From positions 4,226,001-4,290,000 of the forward strand of contig NZ_CP104558.1 of assembly GCF_025398035.1 (NCBI RefSeq): 64,000 bases of DNA. Reading direction: 5' to 3'. The stretch is from Rossellomorea vietnamensis (GTDB taxonomy: Bacteria; Bacillota; Bacilli; Bacillales; Bacillaceae_B). Below are positions 37,813-45,953 of the stretch, piece by piece. The notes under the pieces are model-generated. The model saw only the letters and a list, made by a program, of their open reading frames with translations, searched no databases and was not told where the DNA came from. Position 1 is the stretch's first letter, and the number at the start of each line of letters is the position of its first letter. The position numbers were made by a program, and so were the translations under genes.

Positions 37813-39024
37813 ATGGGACGGTATAAGTACACAGGCAGGGACCAAAAAGGGAAGAAATCAGGGATTGTCACGGCTTCATCGAAGAAGGATGCACTCATTC
37901 AGTTGAAAAAGCAGGAAGTAAGGGTCATAGATATCCTGGAGATGCCGGAAACCCTTATGACGAAAGACATCACGATCGGTAATCCGGTTAAATTGCAGCA
38001 TCTTGTCATATTTCTGAGACAGTTTGCCACGCTGCTGCAAGCTGGCGTCACGGTCGTGGATGCCACTCATATTCTGTCCGAGCAGACAGAGAGCAAGGCA
38101 CTCGGTAAAGCCTTAAAGGAGATCGAGGATGAACTCAGGGACGGGAATCCGTTGTCGGAAGCCTTTTCCCGGCATAAGAAAATTTTCGAACCGCTCTTGA
38201 TCAATATGCTGAAGGCCGGTGAAGCATCAGGGAGCCTGGATGAGACGTTGGAAGGACTTGCGACCCATTATGAAAAGCAGCATATCACGAAACAGAAAAT
38301 CATATCGGCTCTTGCATATCCGATGGTTGTCGGCGTCATCGCAATCGGTGTCGTGATTTTCCTTCTCGCTGCCGTCGTACCTACATTTGTGAATATGTTG
38401 AACGATTTCGGCGGGGAACTGCCGGCCATCACACAGTTTGTCATTGCATCAAGTGACTTCATGCAAAAGTTCTGGTACATCATCATTATGTTCTTTGTAT
38501 TCATTGCGATCACCTTGGCCATGTTAAGAAAAGACAAGCGCTCCAAATATTACTTAGACTATGCCGTCCTAAGGATTCCGATCTTCGGAAAGATGCTGCA
38601 AAAAGCGGTCCTGGCGAGGATGACGAGAACGTTAAGTTCCTTGTTTTCAAGCTCAGTCCCCATCTTACAGGCGTTGGCCATCGTGGAAAAAGTGGTGGAG
38701 AACGAAGTGGTGGCACGGGTGATCGGCGAATCACGGAGGTCTTTGGAGAAAGGGACCTCCCTTACGGACCCGATGAAGAGGCATTGGGCTTTCCCTCCAC
38801 TGGTGACACAGATGATTGCCATCGGGGAAGAAACAGGTTCCCTGGACTCGATGCTTGCAAAGGTTGCGGACTTCTATGAAAAGGAAGTGGAAAGCGCAAC
38901 GGATCGTCTGAAGTCATTAATCGAACCACTCATGATCGTCATGCTGGCAGGTTTAGTCGGGACCATCGTGACATCGATCCTTGTCCCGATGTTCGAAATC
39001 TTCAACAGTGTTCAAAACTATTAG
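37813..39024 (+). CDS. pilC: Type IV pilus platform protein PilC
   Basis: PilC is the inner-membrane platform on which PilB and PilT act. It has 403 residues with two repeated T2SSF domains and three membrane segments (around 170-195, 220-240 and 375-395). Family blocks are FLRQFATLLQAGV, LLINMLKAGEASGSLDE and MIAIGEETGSLDSML. The ATG lies directly after the pilT stop, so the two are probably coupled. About 110 bp with promoter-like and repeated elements separate it from pilA. Confidence 0.95.
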   Translation: MGRYKYTGRDQKGKKSGIVTASSKKDALIQLKKQEVRVIDILEMPETLMTKDITIGNPVKLQHLVIFLRQFATLLQAGVTVVDATHILSEQTESKALGKALKEIEDELRDGNPLSEAFSRHKKIFEPLLINMLKAGEASGSLDETLEGLATHYEKQHITKQKIISALAYPMVVGVIAIGVVIFLLAAVVPTFVNMLNDFGGELPAITQFVIASSDFMQKFWYIIIMFFVFIAITLAMLRKDKRSKYYLDYAVLRIPIFGKMLQKAVLARMTRTLSSLFSSSVPILQALAIVEKVVENEVVARVIGESRRSLEKGTSLTDPMKRHWAFPPLVTQMIAIGEETGSLDSMLAKVADFYEKEVESATDRLKSLIEPLMIVMLAGLVGTIVTSILVPMFEIFNSVQNY

Positions 39025-39050
39025 AAAATACCTAGTATTTTACAAAAAAC

Positions 39051-39100
39051 TTGATTTTTTTGTCGGTTGGTTGTTGTATACTAGTACTAGATTACTAGTT
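39051..39100 (+). promoter_or_regulatory. Putative pilA promoter with ACTAG repeats
   Basis: TTGATT (39051) and TATACT (39077) are 20 bp apart, too far for a standard promoter, but no better pair is seen. Three copies of ACTAG follow (39080, 39086, 39094). The first two form the perfect 10-bp palindrome CTAGTACTAG at 39081-39090. This could be an operator for separate control of the major pilin. Confidence 0.35.
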
Positions 39101-39134
39101 TTTGCAAAAAGATCATTAAACAGGAGGAATTACC

Positions 39135-39575
39135 ATGTTAAAGAAAATCGGTCAAAGATTGAAAAATGAGCGCGGATTGACGCTTATCGAATTACTTGCG
39201 GTTGTTGTTATTTTAGGGATCATCGCAGCGATTGCGATTCCTAGTATTGGCGGGTTGATTAATAACTCGAAGAAAGACGCTCATATTGCGAATGCTCAGC
39301 AGATGGTGAGTGGAGCTAGGTTGGCGATTACTGCTGATCAAGCTACTGTAGGTTCTATTAAGATGGAAGAACTTATTGATAAAGGATATTTAGAAGAGTT
39401 TGAAAACCCTTCAGATTCAAAGGGATACAACCAAAAGACGAGTGTTGTTACGATTACTAAAGATGCAGATACAGGTAACTATTCTTATGTGGTTACTCTT
39501 ATTGGGAAATCGAGTTCTACTGAGCATATTAACGGTGACCCGGACAAAGTAAAGCGTGACGATGTAAAATTATAA
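39135..39575 (+). CDS. pilA: Major type IV pilin PilA
   Basis: A 146-residue prepilin. The leader is 14 residues, MLKKIGQRLKNERG, followed by LTLIELLAVVVILGIIAAIA with Glu at +5. The ATG has a strong SD (CAGGAGG). It is probably the major pilin because it has its own upstream region, a strong SD and a distinct codon pattern, with more T-ending codons (ATT, GTT, ACT, GCT) than pilC or pilD. The mature protein is about 132 residues and has no cysteine. The prepilin peptidase gene starts one base after its stop. Confidence 0.92.
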   Translation: MLKKIGQRLKNERGLTLIELLAVVVILGIIAAIAIPSIGGLINNSKKDAHIANAQQMVSGARLAITADQATVGSIKMEELIDKGYLEEFENPSDSKGYNQKTSVVTITKDADTGNYSYVVTLIGKSSSTEHINGDPDKVKRDDVKL

Positions 39576-39576
39576 T

Positions 39577-40323
39577 ATGCTTCAAGTATTACTTTTCCTC
39601 TACGGTCTCCTCCTAGGCTCCTTCTACAACGTAGTCGGCCTAAGGATACCGCTCAAAAAATCAATCGTCAAACCGAGATCAGCCTGTCCTTACTGCCGGC
39701 ACACGCTGACGGCCAGGGAACTGATCCCGGTAGTTTCATATATTATACAAGGAGGAAAATGCGCTCGGTGTAAGGGGCGCATTTCTCCTCTTTATCCTTT
39801 AATGGAATTATCCACCGGACTACTATTCTTACTTTCTTATACGTTAATGGGCTTACAGACGGAGCTGATTGTCGCTCTCACCCTTGTTTCCCTTTTCATG
39901 ATCATCACCGTCAGTGACCTGAAGTATATGGTCATCCCCGATAAAGTGCTGCTGTTTTTTTCGGGATTGTTTATCATCGAACGTATATTCATCCCGTTGA
40001 ATCCCTGGTGGGACAGCATAGCGGGTGCACTGACAGGCTTTTGCCTGCTTCTCCTGATTGCCATCATCAGCAAAGGGGGAATGGGAGGCGGCGATATAAA
40101 ATTATTCGCTGTCATCGGCTATGTCGTGGGAGTCAAGGTGATGCTGTTTTCCTTTTTCCTAGCCACGCTTTTGGGGGCGGTGGCAGGTATTACCGGCCTG
40201 ATTCTAGGTGTTTTCAAAAAAGGACAGCCCATCGCGTTCGGTCCGTATATCGTATTGGGCACACTCGTCGCATACTTCTTTCATCAGCCAATCCTGTATT
40301 GGTATTTTTCTTTATACAGCTAA
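39577..40323 (+). CDS. comC: Prepilin peptidase ComC/PilD
   Basis: This membrane aspartic protease cleaves prepilin leaders and may N-methylate the new N-terminus. It has 248 residues and about eight membrane segments. The cytoplasmic loop has CPYC (37-40) and CARC (62-65). The catalytic aspartates are Asp114 (VSDLKYMVIPD) and Asp173 (GMGGGDIK). The start is one base after the pilA stop and has no SD, so it is likely coupled. It sits where comC lies in B. subtilis (folC-comC-spoIIB). Unless a second copy exists elsewhere, it should also serve the competence pseudopilins. Confidence 0.94.
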   Translation: MLQVLLFLYGLLLGSFYNVVGLRIPLKKSIVKPRSACPYCRHTLTARELIPVVSYIIQGGKCARCKGRISPLYPLMELSTGLLFLLSYTLMGLQTELIVALTLVSLFMIITVSDLKYMVIPDKVLLFFSGLFIIERIFIPLNPWWDSIAGALTGFCLLLLIAIISKGGMGGGDIKLFAVIGYVVGVKVMLFSFFLATLLGAVAGITGLILGVFKKGQPIAFGPYIVLGTLVAYFFHQPILYWYFSLYS

Positions 40324-40338
40324 AAGGGGTTATTCAAG

Positions 40339-41301
40339 ATGTTATCACGTCTCTTCAATAAGAATAAAAATAAAATCAATATCGTCATCAGTGATCAATG
40401 GATTCGTTTTGTTGAATTGAAATCAGTTTCTCCTTTACATATCCATGATTTTGGAGAGATGCGTATAGCAGACGGGATGATTTCCGATGGCAAAATCATT
40501 GAAAAAGAGGCGTTTCAAGCCCTTTTGGATGAGTGTGTCCTAGATTGGGGCCTGAAAAAGAGGGAAGTCCAATTCATCGTCCCGAACACACAGATGATCA
40601 TCAGGAAGATGGCGATTTCACCTGATATTGAAGACGATGAGGTAAAGAGTCACTTATTCCTTGAAATCGGGACAAGTATCCATCTACCTTTTGAGAATCC
40701 TGTTTTTGACGTAGTGGTGGTTGGGAATAAAGGGGACAAGAAAGAAATCATCCTGGTTGCTGCACCTGAAGACATTGTCATGGAATATCAACAGATGCTG
40801 ACAGATGCCCATTTAAAGCCCGTTGTAGCGGATATCAGTCCACTTGCCTACTACCGTTACATCCATTCATTGGACCTTACTCATAGTGAAAACCATGAAA
40901 TGCTCCTTTACTTTAATCCTTCCAATGTGACCGTATCCATCTTCCATGATCACCAGCCCGTCTTTTTCAGGCCGATCAGTTTAGGGGAGGAACGGGAAGT
41001 GGTGGATGAGCGAAGTGATCACGATGGGTTTCATTCCCTCCCATTTGATGACGTGATGAAAGAAATAGACAAAGTACTCAGCTTTTATCGATACACACTG
41101 ACAAACGATGAAGCTGTGATCAATAAGGTATATGTAGCCGGTGATCACCCCAGGGTCGGGGACATCCACACCCTTTTAGCTGACAGGTTTGAGATTGACA
41201 CTATCAAGGTGCCTTCTCTAGCGCGGGACCCCTACACCAACGAAGAACTACCGAATGAGTTCCTGCTCTCCGTTGGTTTAGGATTGAAAGGGGTGATATA
41301 G
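40339..41301 (+). CDS. pilM: Type IV pilus assembly protein PilM
   Basis: PilM is a cytoplasmic actin-like (FtsA-fold) ATPase that binds the N-terminus of PilN and links it to the motor. It has 320 residues. INIVISDQWIRFVEL is the phosphate-1-like strand, and VQFIVPNTQMIIRKM with EVKSHLFLEIGTSIHLPFE is the characteristic PilM block. The SD is AAAGGGG. Its stop overlaps the pilN start by one base. Confidence 0.9.
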   Translation: MLSRLFNKNKNKINIVISDQWIRFVELKSVSPLHIHDFGEMRIADGMISDGKIIEKEAFQALLDECVLDWGLKKREVQFIVPNTQMIIRKMAISPDIEDDEVKSHLFLEIGTSIHLPFENPVFDVVVVGNKGDKKEIILVAAPEDIVMEYQQMLTDAHLKPVVADISPLAYYRYIHSLDLTHSENHEMLLYFNPSNVTVSIFHDHQPVFFRPISLGEEREVVDERSDHDGFHSLPFDDVMKEIDKVLSFYRYTLTNDEAVINKVYVAGDHPRVGDIHTLLADRFEIDTIKVPSLARDPYTNEELPNEFLLSVGLGLKGVI

Positions 41302-41918
41302 TGCTCGTCGATATCAATCTATTACCTCAAAACGAAAAGAGAAGCAGGCAGTGGCTGTATGTGGTCGCTGGGGTTATATCACTTGGCATTCTTGCTCTGA
41401 TCATTCTATTCATCCTTGCCGGGAATCTCGGTAAAGACGTGGACGCCCTGACTGCTCAACTTCAAAGTGAAAAGCAGCTTAGGGCTGAAAAAGAACAGAG
41501 CATCTCTGACTTTGAATCCTCTGATGCATGGGTACAACTGGAGGATGCAGTGAGCTGGGTGGAAGACTATCCGATCGATACTGTACCGGTCCTGGATCAT
41601 CTCGTGGAATTGCTTCCGGAACGTGGATTCTTAAAGGAATTCACTTATGCTGAAGATGGGAGTATCCAACTCTCGATTCAATTCGATACAAGCAGTGAAG
41701 CAGCCTATTATTTAACTCATCTGAAAGATTCCAAGTACACTCAGGATGCAAAACTATCATCCCTTGCCACTGAATCCGTCATGGAGAATGAACAGGCGGC
41801 TGTTAATACCGAACCCGTCCTGCCAAGGTACATCGGCCAATATGAAGTCATATTAAATAGAGACAGCATCAAAGAAATCGAAACAGAAGCCGATGAGCAA
41901 GGGGGCGATTCGGAATGA
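41301..41918 (+). CDS. pilN: Type IV pilus assembly protein PilN
   Basis: PilN is a bitopic membrane protein of the alignment complex. It has 205 residues. INLLPQNEK at the N-terminus is the conserved PilM-binding motif, followed by one membrane helix (about 19-42), a coiled coil and a small alpha-beta domain. The GTG start overlaps the pilM stop, and the pilO start overlaps its own stop by four bases, so the three genes are coupled. Confidence 0.9.
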   Translation: MLVDINLLPQNEKRSRQWLYVVAGVISLGILALIILFILAGNLGKDVDALTAQLQSEKQLRAEKEQSISDFESSDAWVQLEDAVSWVEDYPIDTVPVLDHLVELLPERGFLKEFTYAEDGSIQLSIQFDTSSEAAYYLTHLKDSKYTQDAKLSSLATESVMENEQAAVNTEPVLPRYIGQYEVILNRDSIKEIETEADEQGGDSE

Positions 41919-42700
41919 ATGTACAATTCGATAAAAAAGAATGGTTTCTGATTGGAACCTCCATCATATTAGTATTATTTCTTATCTTTGGAGCTGTTTG
42001 GTTTTTCTACTTACCGGTGAAGAATCAAAAAGAAAGCCTGCAAAGTGAAATTCAAACGGAAACGAAGCTAATCAATGCTTTGGATTCGAAAATCTCTTCC
42101 ATCCAACAGGATTCATTTGAAAACTCGAGTTCCCTTCAACAAAAAGTTCCGGTGAAACCCATGACACAGCAGCTGCTTATAGACCTTCAAAAGGCGGAAA
42201 TCGTCTCGGATAGTCTTATTACGAGCATAGAATTTACTGAAGGAGCGATGGCGCTGCCTGTAACCGGGGAAACAACCGGGACTGCCATCGAAGAGACAGC
42301 CGAGTCGACGAATGATGGGACACCTTCAACAAATCCGGATGGATCGGTCGTGTCCCTCCCGCAGGGCCTGCAAAAATTGACTGCCACCATGTCGGTTGAA
42401 GCCAAGAGCTATTTCGAAATAGAAGAATTCATCAAGAAACTGGAAGATCTGCACCGCATCGTAGAGGTTGAACAGATTTCTTTCAGCGGGCCACCGGAGA
42501 TACAGCAATATCAAGATGATGTAGAGAATATTCAATTGAATATTGTGGTATCCGCCTTTTATTTGCCTGGTTTAGTGGAACTTGAGAAGGAACTACCTAA
42601 ACTGGATGCTCCTCTTCCTTCAAACAAAAAGAATCCTTTTCAGCAGTTCCCTGAACAAAAGTCAGAAGAACAAGATAACAATGTAAGGTCTGATGAATGA
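41915..42700 (+). CDS. pilO: Type IV pilus assembly protein PilO
   Basis: PilO pairs with PilN outside the membrane. It has 261 residues: a short cytoplasmic tail, one membrane helix (about 12-33), a coiled coil (about 38-65) and a PilO-type ferredoxin-like domain interrupted by a Thr/Ser-rich loop (about 120-145). ELEKFIKKLEDLHRIVEVEQ-like sequence is the recognisable core. There is no PilP or PilQ gene, as expected in a single-membrane cell. It overlaps the next pilin gene by four bases. Confidence 0.87.
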   Translation: MNVQFDKKEWFLIGTSIILVLFLIFGAVWFFYLPVKNQKESLQSEIQTETKLINALDSKISSIQQDSFENSSSLQQKVPVKPMTQQLLIDLQKAEIVSDSLITSIEFTEGAMALPVTGETTGTAIEETAESTNDGTPSTNPDGSVVSLPQGLQKLTATMSVEAKSYFEIEEFIKKLEDLHRIVEVEQISFSGPPEIQQYQDDVENIQLNIVVSAFYLPGLVELEKELPKLDAPLPSNKKNPFQQFPEQKSEEQDNNVRSDE

Positions 42701-43137
42701 TGACTGAAAATGAGAGAGGCTACACCCTTGTCGAATTACTGGCCGTGATTGTCATCCTCGGAATCATCGCCGTGATCGCCGTGTTGGCGATCAATACGAT
42801 CATCGAAAAATCCAAACAGCAGGCATTTGTGGCAAATGCCCTTACAATGAAGAGCTCTGCCGAGTACTATGCGAAAGACGCCATGCTTCAGGAGCGGCAA
42901 ATCAATAAGGTCACCTATAAAGAACTGGTAGACGCCAACCTGATCGAACCGATCCTTGATCCCCATTCCAAAACAGTCATGACACCGGATGATGACTCCT
43001 ATGTGCTGGCTGATGGTGAGAATGTATTATCCATTTGTTTAATGGGGGAGGAGTACAATCTTTGTACAAATGATCAGGGTAATAGAGAGGAAATCCCCTT
43101 TTCTTCTCTATCGATCGAATCCCTGGAGAAGAACTAA
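42697..43137 (+). CDS. Second type IV pilin of the operon
   Basis: A 146-residue prepilin with a very short leader, MMTENERG, then YTLVELLAVIVILGIIAVIAVLA with Glu at +5. The N-helix resembles PilA but the globular part is different and has two cysteines (SICLMGEEYNLC) that may form a disulfide. It may be a minor pilin or an alternative major one. ATG 42697 overlaps pilO; ATG 42700 is the other choice. It closes the operon. Confidence 0.88.
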   Translation: MMTENERGYTLVELLAVIVILGIIAVIAVLAINTIIEKSKQQAFVANALTMKSSAEYYAKDAMLQERQINKVTYKELVDANLIEPILDPHSKTVMTPDDDSYVLADGENVLSICLMGEEYNLCTNDQGNREEIPFSSLSIESLEKN

Positions 43138-43159
43138 AAAATTTGACGAAAACCTATTA

Positions 43160-43192
43160 GGACAAGACGACAAAAGTCTTGTTCTTTTTTTT
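43160..43192 (+). terminator. Terminator of the pilus operon
   Basis: GGACAAGAC pairs with GTCTTGTTC (one G-T pair) over a 7-nt loop, then T8. Confidence 0.9.
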
Positions 43193-43237
43193 ATGGGATG
43201 TGATAGCATGGAAAAAAATAAATGAAGGAGGGTGGCG

Positions 43238-44215
43238 ATGATGGGCGATCGTGGGAAAAACGACAAGAAGATTTCTATTAAAATCAATGGGGAAAAAACG
43301 AAGTTCGATGAAGATCTCCTTGTGTACGATTGGAAGTTGGGGGAATCGGAAACGGCTGCCGGGGAAGAGGCGAAGGATGACGGTTTTGACTGGAACCTTC
43401 CCGATGAAGAAGCCGAGCCTCCACAGGAATATAAAAAGATCCATTACGTGTCTGGAAGTAAGAAGAAGAAAAAATCGTTTATTAACCCGTTTCAGGATTC
43501 GGTCAACCTGGTCATGTCTTTGATTGGGGCGATCGTTGTGGGGGCGGTCCTTGGTTTCGGGACCCTAAAAGTGATCACGACGACAGATGGCCCTGCTAAG
43601 CCTGCCGCTATGCTGCAGGATAACACATCAGCAGGAAAAACGGATGATCAGCAGGCGGTTTCTGCCGTCGAATTAAAGGATTTTTCTACCTCTATCCTAC
43701 AAGGCGGTGTGTTTTCCACAGAAGAAGCGATGAAGGCCATGAAGGATAGTTTAGCGTCAAAAGGTCTTCCTGCTGCATATGTTGAAAAAGACGGCCAGTT
43801 CTTTTTGTTGCTAGGAGTTTCGGGTGATTTGGAAACGGCCAAAACCCTTGGCGGGAAGCTGAAGGATCAAGGGGTGGACGTTTACGCGAAGGATTTTGTG
43901 ATGGGATCCAAAGGGGTCAATGCTTCAAAAGAAGAAAAAACGTTCCTTGAAAAAGGGAATGCCCTCTTCAGCGCCATAGCCCAGGCCAGCAGCAGTGGAA
44001 TGACCGGGGGGACTGCGGATGATGCCACGATCAAAACGATTCAATCCGGAGTGAAGGAATTGGAAGGAATCAAGGTCGGTCAGGATTCCATCGCCTCTAT
44101 GAAGAAATCCCTGGTGGAGGCAGGTAATCTGGCAGCTGGGATGAAGACGCCGGAAGATGCCCAAAAAGTTCAAGGGGAGCTATTATCTTATCTTCAACTC
44201 TATAGCGGGTTATAA
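43238..44215 (+). CDS. spoIIB: Stage II sporulation protein B
   Basis: SpoIIB helps dissolve septal peptidoglycan and localise the engulfment machinery. It has about 325 residues: an N-terminal cytoplasmic acidic region starting with KKISIKINGEKTKF, one membrane helix (about 88-110) and an extracytoplasmic SPOR-like domain (about 145-230). The position before maf and radC matches B. subtilis. ATG 43238 or 43241 both fit the SD AAGGAGGG. Confidence 0.86.
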   Translation: MMGDRGKNDKKISIKINGEKTKFDEDLLVYDWKLGESETAAGEEAKDDGFDWNLPDEEAEPPQEYKKIHYVSGSKKKKKSFINPFQDSVNLVMSLIGAIVVGAVLGFGTLKVITTTDGPAKPAAMLQDNTSAGKTDDQQAVSAVELKDFSTSILQGGVFSTEEAMKAMKDSLASKGLPAAYVEKDGQFFLLLGVSGDLETAKTLGGKLKDQGVDVYAKDFVMGSKGVNASKEEKTFLEKGNALFSAIAQASSSGMTGGTADDATIKTIQSGVKELEGIKVGQDSIASMKKSLVEAGNLAAGMKTPEDAQKVQGELLSYLQLYSGL

Positions 44216-44257
44216 TTTCGACTGAAATAGACTATTTTCTAGGAAATAACGGTATGT

Positions 44258-44316
44258 GAGCTGCCTTGTAACGCGGGATTCTCCCTTTCTCGCGCTACGG
44301 GGCAGCTCTATTTTCA
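44258..44316 (+). terminator. Terminator-like hairpin before maf
   Basis: A long stem-loop: GAGCTGCC / GGCAGCTC outer stem, with inner GTA / TAC and CGCG / CGCG pairs, then TATTTTC. The T-tract is poor. Confidence 0.65.
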
Positions 44317-44387
44317 CTTGTTTACTAAGGTGGGATTTGGTAGTATAAGTGTGTATCTCCCAATTTCCCTGAAAGGAATGGTATGGT

Positions 44388-44960
44388 GTGTCCAACCTCA
44401 TACTCGCTTCACAATCTCCCCGACGAAAAGAACTTCTCGAACAAATCCAACTCTCTTTTTCCATTATTGGCTCAAGTGTGGATGAAACCTTTTCTCCTGA
44501 TTTAATGCCCCATGAAGTCGTCATGTATCTCGCAAAGAAAAAAGCAATGGTCATATCGAATCAACATCCTTCTCACTATGTGATCGGCTCTGATACCGTT
44601 GTGACAAAAGACGGTAAGATTCTTGGGAAACCGGAATCGAAAGAGGAAGCGAAGGACATGCTCCAGATGCTTTCCGGCTCTTCTCACGCGGTTTACACAG
44701 GTGTGGCGATCCTCCACGGTGAGGAGGAGAAACTCTTTTACGAAAAAACAGATGTTACGTTTTGGGAGTTGACCTCTAAAGAGATTGATGACTATATCGC
44801 AACAGAAGAACCTTTTGATAAAGCCGGGTCATATGGGATCCAGGGAATCGGCGCGAAATTCGTCAAGGAAATCAAGGGCGATTATTTCTCCGTCGTCGGT
44901 CTCCCAATCTCCCGGGTGAATCGTGTTTTACTCGAAATGGGCTATCTTCCATCAGAATGA
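44388..44960 (+). CDS. maf: Maf family nucleotide pyrophosphatase
   Basis: Maf hydrolyses non-canonical or modified nucleoside triphosphates (m5UTP, dTTP and similar) and in B. subtilis affects septum formation. It has 190 residues. LILASQSPRRKELLEQI is the phosphate-binding signature, GSDTVV the metal-binding motif and PFDKAGSYGIQG a conserved C-terminal block. The GTG start follows AAAGGA by about 10 nt. It is 28 bp ahead of radC. Confidence 0.95.
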   Translation: MSNLILASQSPRRKELLEQIQLSFSIIGSSVDETFSPDLMPHEVVMYLAKKKAMVISNQHPSHYVIGSDTVVTKDGKILGKPESKEEAKDMLQMLSGSSHAVYTGVAILHGEEEKLFYEKTDVTFWELTSKEIDDYIATEEPFDKAGSYGIQGIGAKFVKEIKGDYFSVVGLPISRVNRVLLEMGYLPSE

Positions 44961-44988
44961 CTCCTTCACGTAAGAATAGGAGGAACCA

Positions 44989-45699
44989 ATGGTAAAAACG
45001 ATGCCCCATCAGGAAGAAAACCGTCTGATGATCAGGGATTTCCCCCAGGATGAGAGACCGAGGGAAAGAATGATCCAAAGCGGAGCAGCCAGTCTGTCCA
45101 ATCAGGAGTTGCTCGCCATTTTACTCCGGACCGGAACCAAATCAGAGTCCGTTCTTCAATTGTCCAACAGACTCTTAAATCAATTCGACGGATTGAATCT
45201 ACTAAAGGATGCGTCCCTGGAAGAGATCACGAAAACGAAAGGGATCGGTCTTGCCAAGGCTGTCCAGATCATGGCGGCGGTGGAATTCGGCCGGCGTATC
45301 AGCAATCTGACATTCGATGACAGATATTCGATCCGTTCCCCAGAAGACGGGGCCAATTATGTCATGAACGATATGAGATTTTTGGCCCAGGAGCATTTCG
45401 TCTGCTTATACCTCAACACAAAGAATCAAGTACTTCATAAACAAACCATCTTTATAGGAAGCCTCAATGCCTCCATCGTACACCCTAGGGAAGTCTTCAA
45501 AGAAGCTTTTCGCCGCTCCGCCGCATCCATCATTTGCATCCACAACCATCCATCCGGGGATCCGACTCCGAGCAGGGAAGACATAGAAGTGACAAAAAGA
45601 TTGGTGGAATGCGGTCGAATCATTGGTATTGATATACTCGATCACCTTATAATAGGGGAGAAGAAGTTTATCAGCTTAAAGGAAAAAGGGTATTTATGA
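44989..45699 (+). CDS. radC: RadC/YsxA JAB-domain protein
   Basis: A 236-residue RadC family protein (role in repair not established). An N-terminal helix-hairpin-helix region (SLEEITKTKGIGLAKAVQIMA) precedes a JAB/MPN domain with the metal motif HNHPSGDPTPSREDIEVT. The ATG follows AGGAGGAACCA. The order maf-radC-mreB is conserved in Bacillus. Confidence 0.95.
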   Translation: MVKTMPHQEENRLMIRDFPQDERPRERMIQSGAASLSNQELLAILLRTGTKSESVLQLSNRLLNQFDGLNLLKDASLEEITKTKGIGLAKAVQIMAAVEFGRRISNLTFDDRYSIRSPEDGANYVMNDMRFLAQEHFVCLYLNTKNQVLHKQTIFIGSLNASIVHPREVFKEAFRRSAASIICIHNHPSGDPTPSREDIEVTKRLVECGRIIGIDILDHLIIGEKKFISLKEKGYL

Positions 45700-45790
45700 C
45701 ACTATGATTTTTTTCCTGGTTACGATATAATAAAGCTTATGATTTTTACAAACAATATCGTGATTCAATATAACGCGGGCTTACTGAAAT

Positions 45791-45825
45791 AAGAGAGTCA
45801 TTCTACAAGGGAATGAGTCTTTTCG
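45791..45825 (+). terminator. Probable terminator of maf-radC
   Basis: AAGA..TCATTC pairs with GAATGA..TCTT around an internal loop, followed by TTTCG. Confidence 0.55.
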
Positions 45826-45953
45826 TTATGCATGAACGAAGCATTATTGTGACGAAAATTAAGAGGTAGAGAGTGATTGGACGACTCTCCTATGAAAACA
45901 CATAAACCTTTATAAAAACCAGCCAATTTGTATCAGAAAGGGAGATACCATTC

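Noticed and set aside
39080..39098. ACTAG repeats as a CRISPR-like or transposon end repeat
   Set aside because: Units are 5 bp with irregular spacing and no spacers, cas genes or element boundary.
35098..43137. The cluster as a type II secretion or comG competence system
   Set aside because: PilT, PilM, PilN and PilO are present and there is no secretin; comG has no PilT or PilMNO.
24100..43200. The pilus region as a recent genomic island
   Set aside because: No integrase, tRNA or attachment repeats at its ends; the only mobile element is an IS inside it; gene order of flanks is intact and the peptidase is a positional comC.
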